From assembly GCA_023405135.1 (NCBI GenBank), contig JAEXYZ010000059.1, forward strand, positions 1-17,621: a stretch of 17,621 nt of DNA, in the 5' to 3' direction. Source of the DNA: Bacillota bacterium (lineage in GTDB: Bacteria; Bacillota; Bacilli; Bacillales_A; Planococcaceae). A model generated the notes under the pieces. It saw nothing but the letters and a program-made list of their open reading frames with translations, did no database searches and was not told the origin of the DNA. A program made the position numbers and the translations under genes. Of the stretch, positions 7,333 to 15,052 are shown piece after piece; the stretch's first letter is position 1; every line of letters starts with the position of its first letter.

Positions 7333-8286
7333 TTACTTCTTCTTACTTAATCGAACTCTTGGATCAAAAAATCCGTACAATAAATCTACAATCAAATTAA
7401 TAAGAACATAGGAAAATGCTATAAGTAAGATGGTTCCTTGGATTACTTCAAAATCTCTTCTCATAATTCCATTTAAGATTAATTGTCCAATTCCAGGAAT
7501 ATTAAACACTGTTTCAATGACAACAGCACCAGCAATCAATTGACCAAATGTTTGACCGATAACTGTAAGTATAGGAATAAAAGCATTTTTCAAAGCGTGT
7601 TTATAGATGACTACCTTCTTTTTAACTCCTTTAGAATGGGCTGTTTTGATATAATTGGCATTCAAAACATCCAGCATGGAAGAGCGGGTAACCCTTGCAA
7701 TAAGTGCTGCTTGAATTGCTCCAAGTGCAAACGCAGGTAAAATTAAATATTTAATATGCAGGAGGAATCCACTACTTAAAGGCTGGAAGCCAGCTACAGG
7801 GAGTAAAGCAAGGTTTACAGCAAACAATAATACTAATAAAAGAGCCAATAAAAAATTCGGAATTGATATTCCAAGTAATGAAATAATCATAAAAGTTTGA
7901 TCAGTAAATGTTCCTCGCTTAGTGGCAGCAATTATTCCCGCAGGAATTGAAATTAAGATTGCTATAATTTGAGCCATTATTGCCAACGAGAGAGTAGGTG
8001 CCAGATTTTCTAAAAACGCATGTAAAACCGGCTTATCCATATAGATTGACCAGCCCAAATCCCCCTGAAGAACCTTTGATATCCAAATTATAAATTGTTC
8101 ATAAACAGGTAAATTCAGACCCATTTCTTCTCTTAAATTGTTTACCTCTTCAACAGACGCATCCGGTCCTAATATAACAGCTGCAGGATCTCCAGGTGTT
8201 AAATGAATAATGAAGAATACTACAACTGAAACTACACACATTACTGGAATTAATGATAAAACTCTTTGGAGTATATATGCCTTCAA
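7333..8286 (-). CDS. Peptide-type ABC permease (DppB-like)
   Basis: The first membrane subunit of the importer, 317 residues, with about six hydrophobic helices and the family-specific start YILQRVLSLIPV. The helix-loop that docks onto the ATPase is visible as NANYIKTAHSKGVKKK followed by HALKNAFIPIL. It ends with FFDPRVRL, as DppB/OppB proteins do. The start is TTG at 8286, preceded by GAGGAGGAG with a 5-7 base spacer; no ATG in the vicinity fits better. The gene follows the binding-protein gene after an 81-bp gap that contains a strong hairpin, and the DppC-like gene begins 20 bp after its end. Confidence 0.93.
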   Translation of the reverse strand: MKAYILQRVLSLIPVMCVVSVVVFFIIHLTPGDPAAVILGPDASVEEVNNLREEMGLNLPVYEQFIIWISKVLQGDLGWSIYMDKPVLHAFLENLAPTLSLAIMAQIIAILISIPAGIIAATKRGTFTDQTFMIISLLGISIPNFLLALLLVLLFAVNLALLPVAGFQPLSSGFLLHIKYLILPAFALGAIQAALIARVTRSSMLDVLNANYIKTAHSKGVKKKVVIYKHALKNAFIPILTVIGQTFGQLIAGAVVIETVFNIPGIGQLILNGIMRRDFEVIQGTILLIAFSYVLINLIVDLLYGFFDPRVRLSKKK

Positions 8287-8310
8287 AGGATCTCCTCCTC
8301 TAATTTGAAT

Positions 8311-8346
8311 TTAGTGCTCCCCTCCTATTTAAAAAGGGAGCACTAA
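8311..8346 (-). promoter_or_regulatory. Intercistronic hairpin between binding-protein and permease genes
   Basis: TTAGTGCTCCC (8311-8321) and GGGAGCACTAA (8336-8346) form a perfect 11-bp stem with a 14-base loop. No T-run follows on the minus strand, so it is not a typical terminator. In ABC operons such hairpins often protect the upstream mRNA, raising the amount of binding protein relative to the permeases. That role is inferred here. Confidence 0.7.
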
Positions 8347-8367
8347 TTTTGTTAGCATAGAGTGATT

Positions 8368-9939
8368 TTATTGTTCAAGGCTTGTATTCCAGAATTTTGG
8401 ACCCATAAACTCCGAATATCCTTGAACTTTATTGGAATAGCTTGAAATAAAGTTAGTCATACCAATATTAATAACCGGTAGTTCCTTCCAAATGATACTC
8501 TGTAATTCTTCATACATTAGTGTTGCTTCTTCTTGTGAAGGTGCATTTCTAATTTCACTTATCAAACGATCGATTTCCGGACTATTTGTCCAACCTGGAT
8601 ACTCAACTTTAGATTCTAAAAACGGATAAGCTAATGGTGTAGCAACAGTAGTAAATTGAGTGAAGAAAATATCCCATTCTTCCGGATTTTGTCTGCGTTC
8701 TAGCAATGTCGCCCAATCTGTAACATCTAGCTTCACCTTCATGCCAATTTCCTCAAGTGATTGTTGAGCGATTACAGCAGAGTCGTAATGATATTTGTAG
8801 TCGCTACTAGTAAGAATGGTAATTTCCTCGCCATTATACCCAGCTTCTTTCAACAATGCTTTTGCCTTATCGACATCATGTACGTTATAATTTTCTTCCC
8901 CAGCCTTTGTGTACCAATTCTTTTGCTCGGGTCGCATAAATGCTGGTTCAAGACTATAGAATTCTTCACCAGTAAATGCTAATGATAATAATTCTTCATT
9001 TTTTATAGCATGATTCACTGCTTGTCTTAGTCTAAGATCTTCAAAGATTCCTTTTTTGTTGAAAATCAATGTTTCAAAACCATATGGCCAAACATCTATC
9101 ACGACATTCGGTGAATTTTTAAGCTGCTCATAGCTATCAAAAGGCAATTCAAACGCATAGTCATATTCCCCACTAATTACTCCATTCACTCGAGTTGAAT
9201 TATCCGGAACAAAGTTAAAAATGATTTCATCGACTAAAGCTTCTTTTTTTCCGCCTAAACCACTTGCAGGAGTATCCAATGGTTTATAGTCATCAAATTT
9301 TGTTAACTTTATATAGGAATCATGTTTCCACTCTTCTAATTTAAAAGGACCTGTTCCTATAAATTCCTTTACACCAGTCGCATCAGCTGCATCTATTACC
9401 TCTTTTGGCATTATAGAAGCTGTTTGAGTCACATCGGCTAGTCTATATAAAACTGATAGAGAAGGATTCTCTACATGCAAGATAACTGTATATTCATCTA
9501 CTTCTTCCCATGTAGAATTACCCAATTCAGTCTTTGCTGTTCCGTTTTGCTGCCATTTTGTCATCGAAGCAACAACGTCTTCAGCCTTCATTTCTTTCCC
9601 ATTATGAAATAAAATGCCCTGTCTCAATTTAAAGGTAATTGTTTTTCTATCTTCGCTTTCTTCGAATGATTCTGCTAGCATAGGCACAACTTCATAATTT
9701 TCATCAAAAGTTACTAGATTTTCGAATATTTGCCTTGCAATATCACGAACTACATTTGTGTTCGTTGTATGTGTATCAAGAGTAGGTGGCTGTGAATTCC
9801 AAGCTAGCTTTAATGTACCTCCAGAAGAATTAGTGTCACCTTCTTGTTGTGAATCTTGTTGATCTGAACTACAGCCAATTAATAGAAATATAGAAAGCAA
9901 CATTATGAAACCTATCTTAATAAATCCTTGTTTCTCCAT
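8368..9939 (-). CDS. Solute-binding lipoprotein of peptide-type ABC importer (SBP family 5)
   Basis: Extracellular, membrane-anchored substrate receptor of 523 residues. The signal peptide runs to the lipobox LIGC, with Cys23 the expected lipidated residue, followed by a Ser/Gln/Asp-rich linker. The mature part shows the family-5 pattern: GGTLKLAWNSQPPTLDTH, EESEDRKTITFKLRQGILFH, the VVASMTKW region and FIGTGPFKLEEW. This family binds di- and oligopeptides but also opines, glutathione, nickel chelates and sugars, so the family alone does not reveal the ligand. GGGGGG lies upstream of ATG 9939. It is between ridA and the permease genes, and a hairpin after it may raise its expression. Confidence 0.93.
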   Translation of the reverse strand: MEKQGFIKIGFIMLLSIFLLIGCSSDQQDSQQEGDTNSSGGTLKLAWNSQPPTLDTHTTNTNVVRDIARQIFENLVTFDENYEVVPMLAESFEESEDRKTITFKLRQGILFHNGKEMKAEDVVASMTKWQQNGTAKTELGNSTWEEVDEYTVILHVENPSLSVLYRLADVTQTASIMPKEVIDAADATGVKEFIGTGPFKLEEWKHDSYIKLTKFDDYKPLDTPASGLGGKKEALVDEIIFNFVPDNSTRVNGVISGEYDYAFELPFDSYEQLKNSPNVVIDVWPYGFETLIFNKKGIFEDLRLRQAVNHAIKNEELLSLAFTGEEFYSLEPAFMRPEQKNWYTKAGEENYNVHDVDKAKALLKEAGYNGEEITILTSSDYKYHYDSAVIAQQSLEEIGMKVKLDVTDWATLLERRQNPEEWDIFFTQFTTVATPLAYPFLESKVEYPGWTNSPEIDRLISEIRNAPSQEEATLMYEELQSIIWKELPVINIGMTNFISSYSNKVQGYSEFMGPKFWNTSLEQ

Positions 9940-9982
9940 TTTTTAACCCCCCGTTATAAATAATTAATATTAATTTAAGAAA

Positions 9983-10366
9983 TTACGATTTAACATAAGA
10001 TGCTACTACCTCAATTTCAATAGATACATCCTTGGGAAGTCTACTAACTTCGATAGTAGATCTTGCAGGACGATGTTCACCTAATAAAGTTCCATATTCA
10101 TCATTGATAATGGCGAATTGTTCCATATTAGTTATAAAAATAGTAGTCTTAATAATATTTTTGAATTCTAATCCTTCATTTTCTAAAATAGCTTGTATAT
10201 TATTCATTACTTGTCGAGTCTGCTCTCTAATATCTGCTGTTTCAACCTTGTTAGTAGCTGGATTAATTGGTATCTGACCTGATAGAAATAAGAAATCTCC
10301 TACTCTAATGGCTTGCGAATAGGGACCAATCGCTTCTGGGGCTCCAACACATGTAATCACTTTCAT
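9983..10366 (-). CDS. ridA: RidA family enamine/imine deaminase
   Basis: A 127-residue RidA/YjgF/UK114 protein, the standard length, forming a trimer in the cytoplasm. RidA hydrolyses reactive enamine/imine intermediates such as 2-aminoacrylate. Conserved residues visible are Tyr16, the Gly-rich LSGQIP at 28-33, Arg102 in RPARSTIEV (equivalent to the catalytic Arg of characterised RidA) and Glu119. AAGGAGG stands at good distance from ATG 10366. It lies 34 bp after the RpiR-type regulator and 43 bp before the binding protein. Paralogues in catabolic operons usually serve the local pathway, hinting that an imine or enamine arises here. Symbol given by family; orthology to the housekeeping copy is uncertain. 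Confidence 0.9.
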   Translation of the reverse strand: MKVITCVGAPEAIGPYSQAIRVGDFLFLSGQIPINPATNKVETADIREQTRQVMNNIQAILENEGLEFKNIIKTTIFITNMEQFAIINDEYGTLLGEHRPARSTIEVSRLPKDVSIEIEVVASYVKS

Positions 10367-10400
10367 TATTTTTCCTCCTTAACAGTTGTTCAAAAACCAT

Positions 10401-11246
10401 TTACTCTAGGAAATAATCTTTTTCATGATAGATGTTTTGAATCATTTCAACTCGTTTCATCACTTCCTTTTCATACTTAATTTCAATACCAGTTGTAATA
10501 ATATTCAACAAACTCAGAACGGAGCTAATCGGAATAAAATTTTCAGAATTAGCATGTATTTGAGTTATGATGCTCAAATCAGAAATACGAGATATTGGTG
10601 ATAGCAAATGATCAGTAATTGCAATAATTTTAGCACCTTGTCCCTTTACCGTTTCAGCAACATCCAAGCTTTGTGCAACATATCTTGGGAAAGAAATAAA
10701 AATAAAAACTACATTCTTGCTAGGCTCTATTAATAGGTCTTCGGGATAATTATTTATAGATGAAATTAAGAAAACATTTCTTCTTAACATATTTAACTTT
10801 AAATAAAGCCAATGCGCTGCGGGGTATGATGCTCTATATCCGGCTATATAAACTTCATCTGCCATCATAATTTCATCAATTACTTGCCAATATTGATCCA
10901 TCTTTAAATTATTTCTTAATGCATTCAGTATTTCAATTTCTTCTTCTATTAAACTATCAATAAAATCCGATTTACTCTTTTGTTCCTCACTTGATACATT
11001 TTCCTGTGAGTCCTTTTTTAATAAATAATTCCTTTGAATATACTTTTGCATTTGCGAGAAACTTTCAAAGTCCAAAGTATAAGATAGTCGAATCACTGTC
11101 GTTTCACTCACTTCAGCTTGTTTAGCAATTTGAGAAGCGGTAGACATACTGAAACTCACCACATCTTTTAATAACAAATCTGCTACCTTTTTTTGTCCCT
11201 TTGATAATTCCTTATGTTTTTCTTTTAATAATTCTTCAATACTCAT
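10401..11246 (-). CDS. RpiR-family transcriptional regulator (HTH + SIS)
   Basis: A likely local regulator of the transporter/catabolic operon, 281 residues. The N-terminal HTH occupies about 1-75: ATASQIAKQAEVSETTVIRL is a clear RpiR helix-turn-helix. A SIS (sugar isomerase-like) domain occupies about 115-260, around VYIAGYRASYPAAHWLYLKL and KIIAITDHLLSPIS; SIS domains in this family bind phosphosugars or related ligands. The frame is open to a TTG at 11264, but GGGGAA sits at normal distance from ATG 11246, which also gives the usual family N-terminus MSIEELL. It is the first gene of the cluster and probably autoregulated. Whether it represses or activates is not visible. Confidence 0.9.
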   Translation of the reverse strand: MSIEELLKEKHKELSKGQKKVADLLLKDVVSFSMSTASQIAKQAEVSETTVIRLSYTLDFESFSQMQKYIQRNYLLKKDSQENVSSEEQKSKSDFIDSLIEEEIEILNALRNNLKMDQYWQVIDEIMMADEVYIAGYRASYPAAHWLYLKLNMLRRNVFLISSINNYPEDLLIEPSKNVVFIFISFPRYVAQSLDVAETVKGQGAKIIAITDHLLSPISRISDLSIITQIHANSENFIPISSVLSLLNIITTGIEIKYEKEVMKRVEMIQNIYHEKDYFLE

Positions 11247-11297
11247 TTTAAATTCCCCATTCAAAGAATGATATTCTTCATTTTGTTTACAAAAAGG

Positions 11298-11326
11298 ATT
11301 ATATAATTCTTTTTATATTTTTATAA
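11298..11326 (-). promoter_or_regulatory. Possible promoter of the transporter operon
   Basis: A perfect TATAAT (minus strand, 11303-11298) lies 52 bp upstream of the regulator's start codon in a very AT-rich region. The candidate -35 at 17-bp spacing, TTATAA, is poor. The rest of the gap to 11488 is AT-rich with no clear gene. Confidence 0.3.
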
Positions 11327-11488
11327 TACTTAAAATTCAGAAAAATGTAAATATTATATTTTTAATTCTTTCAAAATTTTATTTTTCACGATTCATTATT
11401 TTTATAGTTTTTATTAACGTGGTAAATAAATAGGCTAACTTTTACATAATCGAAAGATAAATTTGAATGAAAGTGATTGGGTTTCAAA

Positions 11489-11525
11489 GAAAAAACACTA
11501 GATAGATTTTTAACCTACCTAGTGT
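11489..11525 (-). terminator. Rho-independent terminator after the Tm-1/TIM-barrel module
   Basis: On the minus strand ACACTAGGTAG (11525-11515) pairs with CTATCTAGTGT (11505-11495) around a 9-base loop and is followed by a T-run. It starts 8 bp after the stop of the TIM-barrel enzyme gene, so it closes this unit and separates it from the RpiR-led operon. Confidence 0.85.
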
Positions 11526-11532
11526 CCATTAC

Positions 11533-12363
11533 TTATTTCTTAATCGCTTTAAATGCAGCTGATTGTTCTTTAATACTACGTTCCGCTGCGAAACGTTCAA
11601 TGCTTGAAGCACCGAAGAAGCCATCTAGTTCCGGAATTTTGCTTATAACGTATTGGGCATCTTCTGGCTCTGAGATTGGACCACCGTGACACATTACCAT
11701 AATATCTGGGTTCACTTGACGACCAACTGCAATAATTTCATTAATTTTTTCTACACAGTCATCTAATGAAAGGGCTGTTTTTGCGCCAATTGTTCCTTTT
11801 GTTGTAAGCCCCATATGTGCTACTAATACATCCGCGCCTGCTTCTGCCATTGCCTTTGCTTGCTCTGCATCAAATACATATGGGCAAGTCAGCATATCCA
11901 TGTCATGAGCTTTACGAATCATTTCCACTTCTAAACCGTAGCCCATTCCTGTTTCTTCAAGGTTTTGACGGAATACACCATCGATCAACCCTACTGTAGG
12001 GAAGTTTTGTACCCCATTAAAGCCTTGCTCTTTTAATTGCTTTAAGAAAATATCCATCACACGGAATGGATCCGTACCACATACTCCCGCTAACACTGGA
12101 ACATCTTTTACGATTGGTAGAATTTCTTGCCCCATGTCTACCACGATGGCATTGGCATCACCGTAAGAAAGTAATCCTGCCAGCGAGCCACGTCCTGCCA
12201 TTCGGTAGCGACCAGAGTTATAGATAATAAGTAAATCAGCTCCACCAGCCTCACTACTTTTCGCTGTAATCCCTGTACCTGCCCCTACTCCCACAAGAAT
12301 ATTACCAGCTGCTACTTGTTCTTTAAATTTTACAATATTTTCTTCACGTGTTAATGTGTTCAT
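11533..12363 (-). CDS. TIM-barrel enzyme, phosphoenolpyruvate-hydrolase-like family (Tm-1 C-terminal half)
   Basis: A 276-residue cytoplasmic TIM-barrel protein of the family annotated as phosphoenolpyruvate hydrolase-like or TIM-barrel signal-transduction protein. Motifs along the barrel are NSGRYRMAGRGSLAGLLSYG at 49-68, GVCGTDP at 93-99, NFPTVGLIDGVFRQNLEETG at 120-139, EAGADVLVAHMGLTTKGTIG at 174-193 and CHGGPI at 225-230. Cys95, Cys225 and His226 are candidate functional residues, since they differ in the regulator paralogue. The biochemical role in bacteria is not firmly established. It follows the Tm-1-like gene by 35 bp. The plant antiviral protein Tm-1 joins the same two domains in one chain, which supports physical or functional partnership. 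A terminator follows directly. Confidence 0.88.
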   Translation of the reverse strand: MNTLTREENIVKFKEQVAAGNILVGVGAGTGITAKSSEAGGADLLIIYNSGRYRMAGRGSLAGLLSYGDANAIVVDMGQEILPIVKDVPVLAGVCGTDPFRVMDIFLKQLKEQGFNGVQNFPTVGLIDGVFRQNLEETGMGYGLEVEMIRKAHDMDMLTCPYVFDAEQAKAMAEAGADVLVAHMGLTTKGTIGAKTALSLDDCVEKINEIIAVGRQVNPDIMVMCHGGPISEPEDAQYVISKIPELDGFFGASSIERFAAERSIKEQSAAFKAIKK

Positions 12364-12398
12364 TTGAACCCTCCTAAAATTTCAATATCTAAGTGTAA

Positions 12399-13607
12399 TT
12401 AAGCCTTTAATAATTCAATTAATTTATTAGCTGCTGCGATGGCAAATGCATCATCATTAATGGCATTTTCCAATTCGATTACTTCAACTGTATTGCCTAC
12501 TTGATTTCGTAACGTATTGAATAACACTTCATTGGCATGTGGATCATAGAAAGCTTCACCTTCCACATCAATGGCAGATACTCCTTTTAGCGGAAGCATT
12601 AATGACGTGTTTCCTTTAGCCAAATTTAATTTTTCAGCAATAACTGTCCCTATTTCTTGAAGTTCTTCTGCGGTAGTACGCATTAATGTGACAGTCGGAT
12701 TGTGCTGATAAAGATTTCGCTCTTTAAACTGTGTAGGTACACTATCGATGGGACCAAAGTTCACCATATCTAACGCACCAACAGATACTACCTGTGGAAT
12801 ACCCGCTTTTGCAGCTGCTTCCAGTCGATGAGGACCAGCATTTAATACCCCACCAACAATTTCATCGCACCATTCCGTTGTCGTTAAATCGAGTACACCT
12901 TTAATATAGCCCGCTTCAATTAATGCTTCCATACTTTTACCCCCTGCACCTGTTGCATGGAATACAAGCACTTCATAACCGTGTTTTTCTAAATATTCTT
13001 TTGCCGTTTTAATGCAAGGCGTCGTTACACCAAACATTGTTGCAGCTATTAAAGGCTTCCCTTCATCTTTAAACTCTTTCGCATTTTTTACCATTCCAAC
13101 AATAGCATTTACTGCATTGCTAAAGATTTTCATAGAAATTTCATTTAGCCCTTCAGCATCAACTATCGATGGCATCATAATAATATCACTCGTCCCAACA
13201 TACGGTGAGATGTCTCCCGATGTCATAGTAGATACCATTACTTTCGGAATACCAATTGGTAATGTTTGCATCGCTGGTGTTGCTAGTGATGTACCACCCG
13301 AACCACCAATTGAAATAATCCCATCAAAACGACCTTGTGCATAAAGTTGTGGAATTACTGTTGCTGTTCCTTTAGACAGTACTAATGTTGCGGTAGCACG
13401 GTCTTTTTTCTCAATAATTGAATTGATATCCACGCCTACTGCAGCAGCTAACTCTGCATTCGTAACATCTGGCGTTATAAGTGGTTCAAACACACCTGTA
13501 TGAATACAAAGCGTGGCAATTCCTTGTTCTTCAATTAAATCTTTCACAAATTTCAGTTCTTTCCCCTTTGTATCAAATGTCCCTAAAATTGCTACTGTTT
13601 TCACCAT
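12399..13607 (-). CDS. Tm-1-like ATP-binding protein (UPF0261)
   Basis: A 402-residue protein of the UPF0261/Tm-1-like family. The N-terminus VAILGTFDTKGKELKFVKDL, the glycine-rich GGSGGTSLATPAMQTLPIG (about residues 98-116), MTSGDISPYVG, FHATGAGGKSMEALI and LDLTTTEWCDEIVGG are typical. In the tomato homologue this region binds ATP and recognises tobamovirus replication proteins; the bacterial function is unknown. It is cytoplasmic with no membrane segments. ATG 13607 is preceded by a G-rich ribosome site (CGGGGGTGCG). A cre-like palindrome lies 26-45 bp upstream, and the AraC-type regulator precedes it in the same orientation after a 141-bp gap. It probably forms a transcription unit with the TIM-barrel gene behind it. 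Confidence 0.92.
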   Translation of the reverse strand: MVKTVAILGTFDTKGKELKFVKDLIEEQGIATLCIHTGVFEPLITPDVTNAELAAAVGVDINSIIEKKDRATATLVLSKGTATVIPQLYAQGRFDGIISIGGSGGTSLATPAMQTLPIGIPKVMVSTMTSGDISPYVGTSDIIMMPSIVDAEGLNEISMKIFSNAVNAIVGMVKNAKEFKDEGKPLIAATMFGVTTPCIKTAKEYLEKHGYEVLVFHATGAGGKSMEALIEAGYIKGVLDLTTTEWCDEIVGGVLNAGPHRLEAAAKAGIPQVVSVGALDMVNFGPIDSVPTQFKERNLYQHNPTVTLMRTTAEELQEIGTVIAEKLNLAKGNTSLMLPLKGVSAIDVEGEAFYDPHANEVLFNTLRNQVGNTVEVIELENAINDDAFAIAAANKLIELLKA

Positions 13608-13632
13608 CGCACCCCCGTTTGATTTCCCCCAT

Positions 13633-13652
13633 AAATGATAGCGCTATCATTT
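13633..13652. promoter_or_regulatory. 20-bp perfect palindrome, cre-like operator
   Basis: AAATGATAGCGCTATCATTT is a perfect palindrome. Its core TGATAGCGCTATCA matches 13 of 14 positions of the CcpA cre consensus TGWAARCGYTWNCA and resembles LacI-family operators in general. It lies 26-45 bp upstream of the Tm-1-like start codon, a suitable place for repression at or near the transcription start. The binding protein could be CcpA or another LacI-type regulator. AraC-type proteins usually use direct repeats, so the local regulator is a less likely ligand. Confidence 0.7.
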
Positions 13653-13655
13653 TAT

Positions 13656-13695
13656 GAATAAAAAATAAAATGTATTTTTCTTTGAATACATTTTA
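13656..13695 (-). terminator. AT-rich hairpin after the AraC-type regulator gene
   Basis: TAAAATGTATT (minus strand, 13695-13685) pairs perfectly with AATACATTTTA (13676-13666) around an 8-base loop and is followed by TTTTTATTC. The 11-bp stem has only two G-C pairs, so it is a weak intrinsic terminator, perhaps allowing some read-through into the Tm-1-like gene. It lies between the regulator stop and the cre-like palindrome. Confidence 0.5.
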
Positions 13696-13748
13696 TCTAA
13701 AAAACGAAGGTTAAAATATGTATTTATTTATGTATTAATTGTGTTTAT

Positions 13749-14948
13749 TTATCTAAGTGTTTGATTCTTTTGAAATTTTTTCGGGGAAGATCCCTTTACT
13801 TTTTTAAACATTTTACTAAACTGTGCATAGTCTTGATAACCAACTAAATTAGCAATTTCAACAATTGGTAAAGGAGATTCTGTTAATAGTTCCGCTGCCT
13901 TATTCATACGATATCGCAGTAAATAATCCGAGAAAGTGCATCCCATTTTTTCTTTAAATTTCAAGCTTAAATACGGTACAGACACATGAAGTGCTAATGC
14001 GATTTCACTTAAATGGATGGACTTTTGATAATTTTCTTTGATATGCTCTTTGACAAACTCAACGTAATCATAATTCTGAACCTTTCCTGATAATACTTTC
14101 ATTAAAATATCTTTGCTTTCAGAATTGGTTGGTTTTTTAAAGGATTGGGTAGAATTTAAAATCGCCTTTTCAGCCGGGATCCGCTCAAATAAAGAACCCC
14201 CAATATACCCTTGGCAAGCTGTATTATCGTAAAAATATTGCGCATCGATTGGCGATTGTATCGGTCCCCCATACACCATTTTGATAACTTGAGGATTCAG
14301 TTCATCACACACAGCAAATATTCGATCTGCAAGTTGCCGAGCATTTTCAATCGATTGTACTTTTTTAGCTCCTAAATCGCCCCCGGTCGTTAAACCTAGA
14401 TGAACACAAATGACATCAGCCCCAGCCTCAATCATTTGCTCTGCTTGTTGTTCGTCAAAAACAAATGCCAGCGTAAAGAGCCCAAGGTCACTAGCGATAC
14501 GGATTGCTTCAACTTCCATTTCATAGCCAAGCCCATCTTCCTCCAACGCCTCACGAAACTGTCCATTTATCAGTCCGACTGTCGGAAAATTATTAACACC
14601 CGCAAAGCCCGCATTTTTTATGCTGGCAATATAATCTGCTAACACAATGGTCGGATCCGATGCATGCAAACCAAAAATGATAGGTTTATTCATCAATAAC
14701 GGCATTAACTCTCGCGTTGCAAAGTCGAATACAATACTATTACTATTTCCATAACTTAAATAAGAAGAAAGTGAAGACCTTCCTTTTTGACGGTACCAGC
14801 CAGCACTCAACGCCAAAATAATATCCGCCCCACCCTTCACACTATACTTTGTCGTCATTCCACTTCCCGCAGCTATACCAAGAATATGCCCATTTGTATG
14901 TATTTGCGCATTTAATGTTTTAACAATTTGCGAACGATCATTAAACAT
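13749..14948 (-). CDS. AraC-type regulator with TIM-barrel (PEP-hydrolase-like) sensor domain
   Basis: A 399-residue fusion. Residues 1 to about 268 are a TIM-barrel of the same family as the downstream enzyme and align to it with almost no gaps: NFPTVGLI at 120-127 in both, LTT-x-G-xx-GAK at about 186-195, GGPI at 227-230. Residues about 293-395 are an AraC/XylS DNA-binding domain with two helix-turn-helix motifs, IHLSEIALALHVSVPYLSLK (311-330) and PIVEIANLVGYQDYAQFSKM (361-380), ending in the usual FKKVKGSSPKKF. Relative to the enzyme, Cys95 becomes His, Cys225-His226 becomes Val-Tyr, and NSGRY becomes SAGWY. The barrel has thus probably lost catalysis and serves as a ligand sensor. AGGAGG lies 7 bases upstream of ATG 14948. 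It precedes the Tm-1-like/TIM-barrel pair and probably controls it. Confidence 0.92.
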   Translation of the reverse strand: MFNDRSQIVKTLNAQIHTNGHILGIAAGSGMTTKYSVKGGADIILALSAGWYRQKGRSSLSSYLSYGNSNSIVFDFATRELMPLLMNKPIIFGLHASDPTIVLADYIASIKNAGFAGVNNFPTVGLINGQFREALEEDGLGYEMEVEAIRIASDLGLFTLAFVFDEQQAEQMIEAGADVICVHLGLTTGGDLGAKKVQSIENARQLADRIFAVCDELNPQVIKMVYGGPIQSPIDAQYFYDNTACQGYIGGSLFERIPAEKAILNSTQSFKKPTNSESKDILMKVLSGKVQNYDYVEFVKEHIKENYQKSIHLSEIALALHVSVPYLSLKFKEKMGCTFSDYLLRYRMNKAAELLTESPLPIVEIANLVGYQDYAQFSKMFKKVKGSSPKKFQKNQTLR

Positions 14949-15052
14949 TTAAAAGCCTCCTATATTGGAATAGGGTGAATATGGGGTGATTTTGGATTTA
15001 CTTGTGTTTATTTTACTAGAAGTTTGGTGGGGGTGGGTAGGAGTTGAACTTA

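Noticed and set aside
9962..9975. 14-bp palindrome AATTAATATTAATT between ridA and the binding-protein gene
   Set aside because: It consists only of A and T in an AT-rich gap, has no loop for a terminator and no recognisable operator consensus.
13012..13344. Plus-strand open frame of 110 codons over the Tm-1-like gene
   Set aside because: It is antisense to a well-conserved family member and lacks a start signal; treated as a shadow.
15024..15043. G-rich stretch GGTGGGGGTGGGTAGG as a possible G-quadruplex
   Set aside because: Only two of the four G tracts reach three bases, so at best a weak two-layer structure could form; no link to a gene or promoter.
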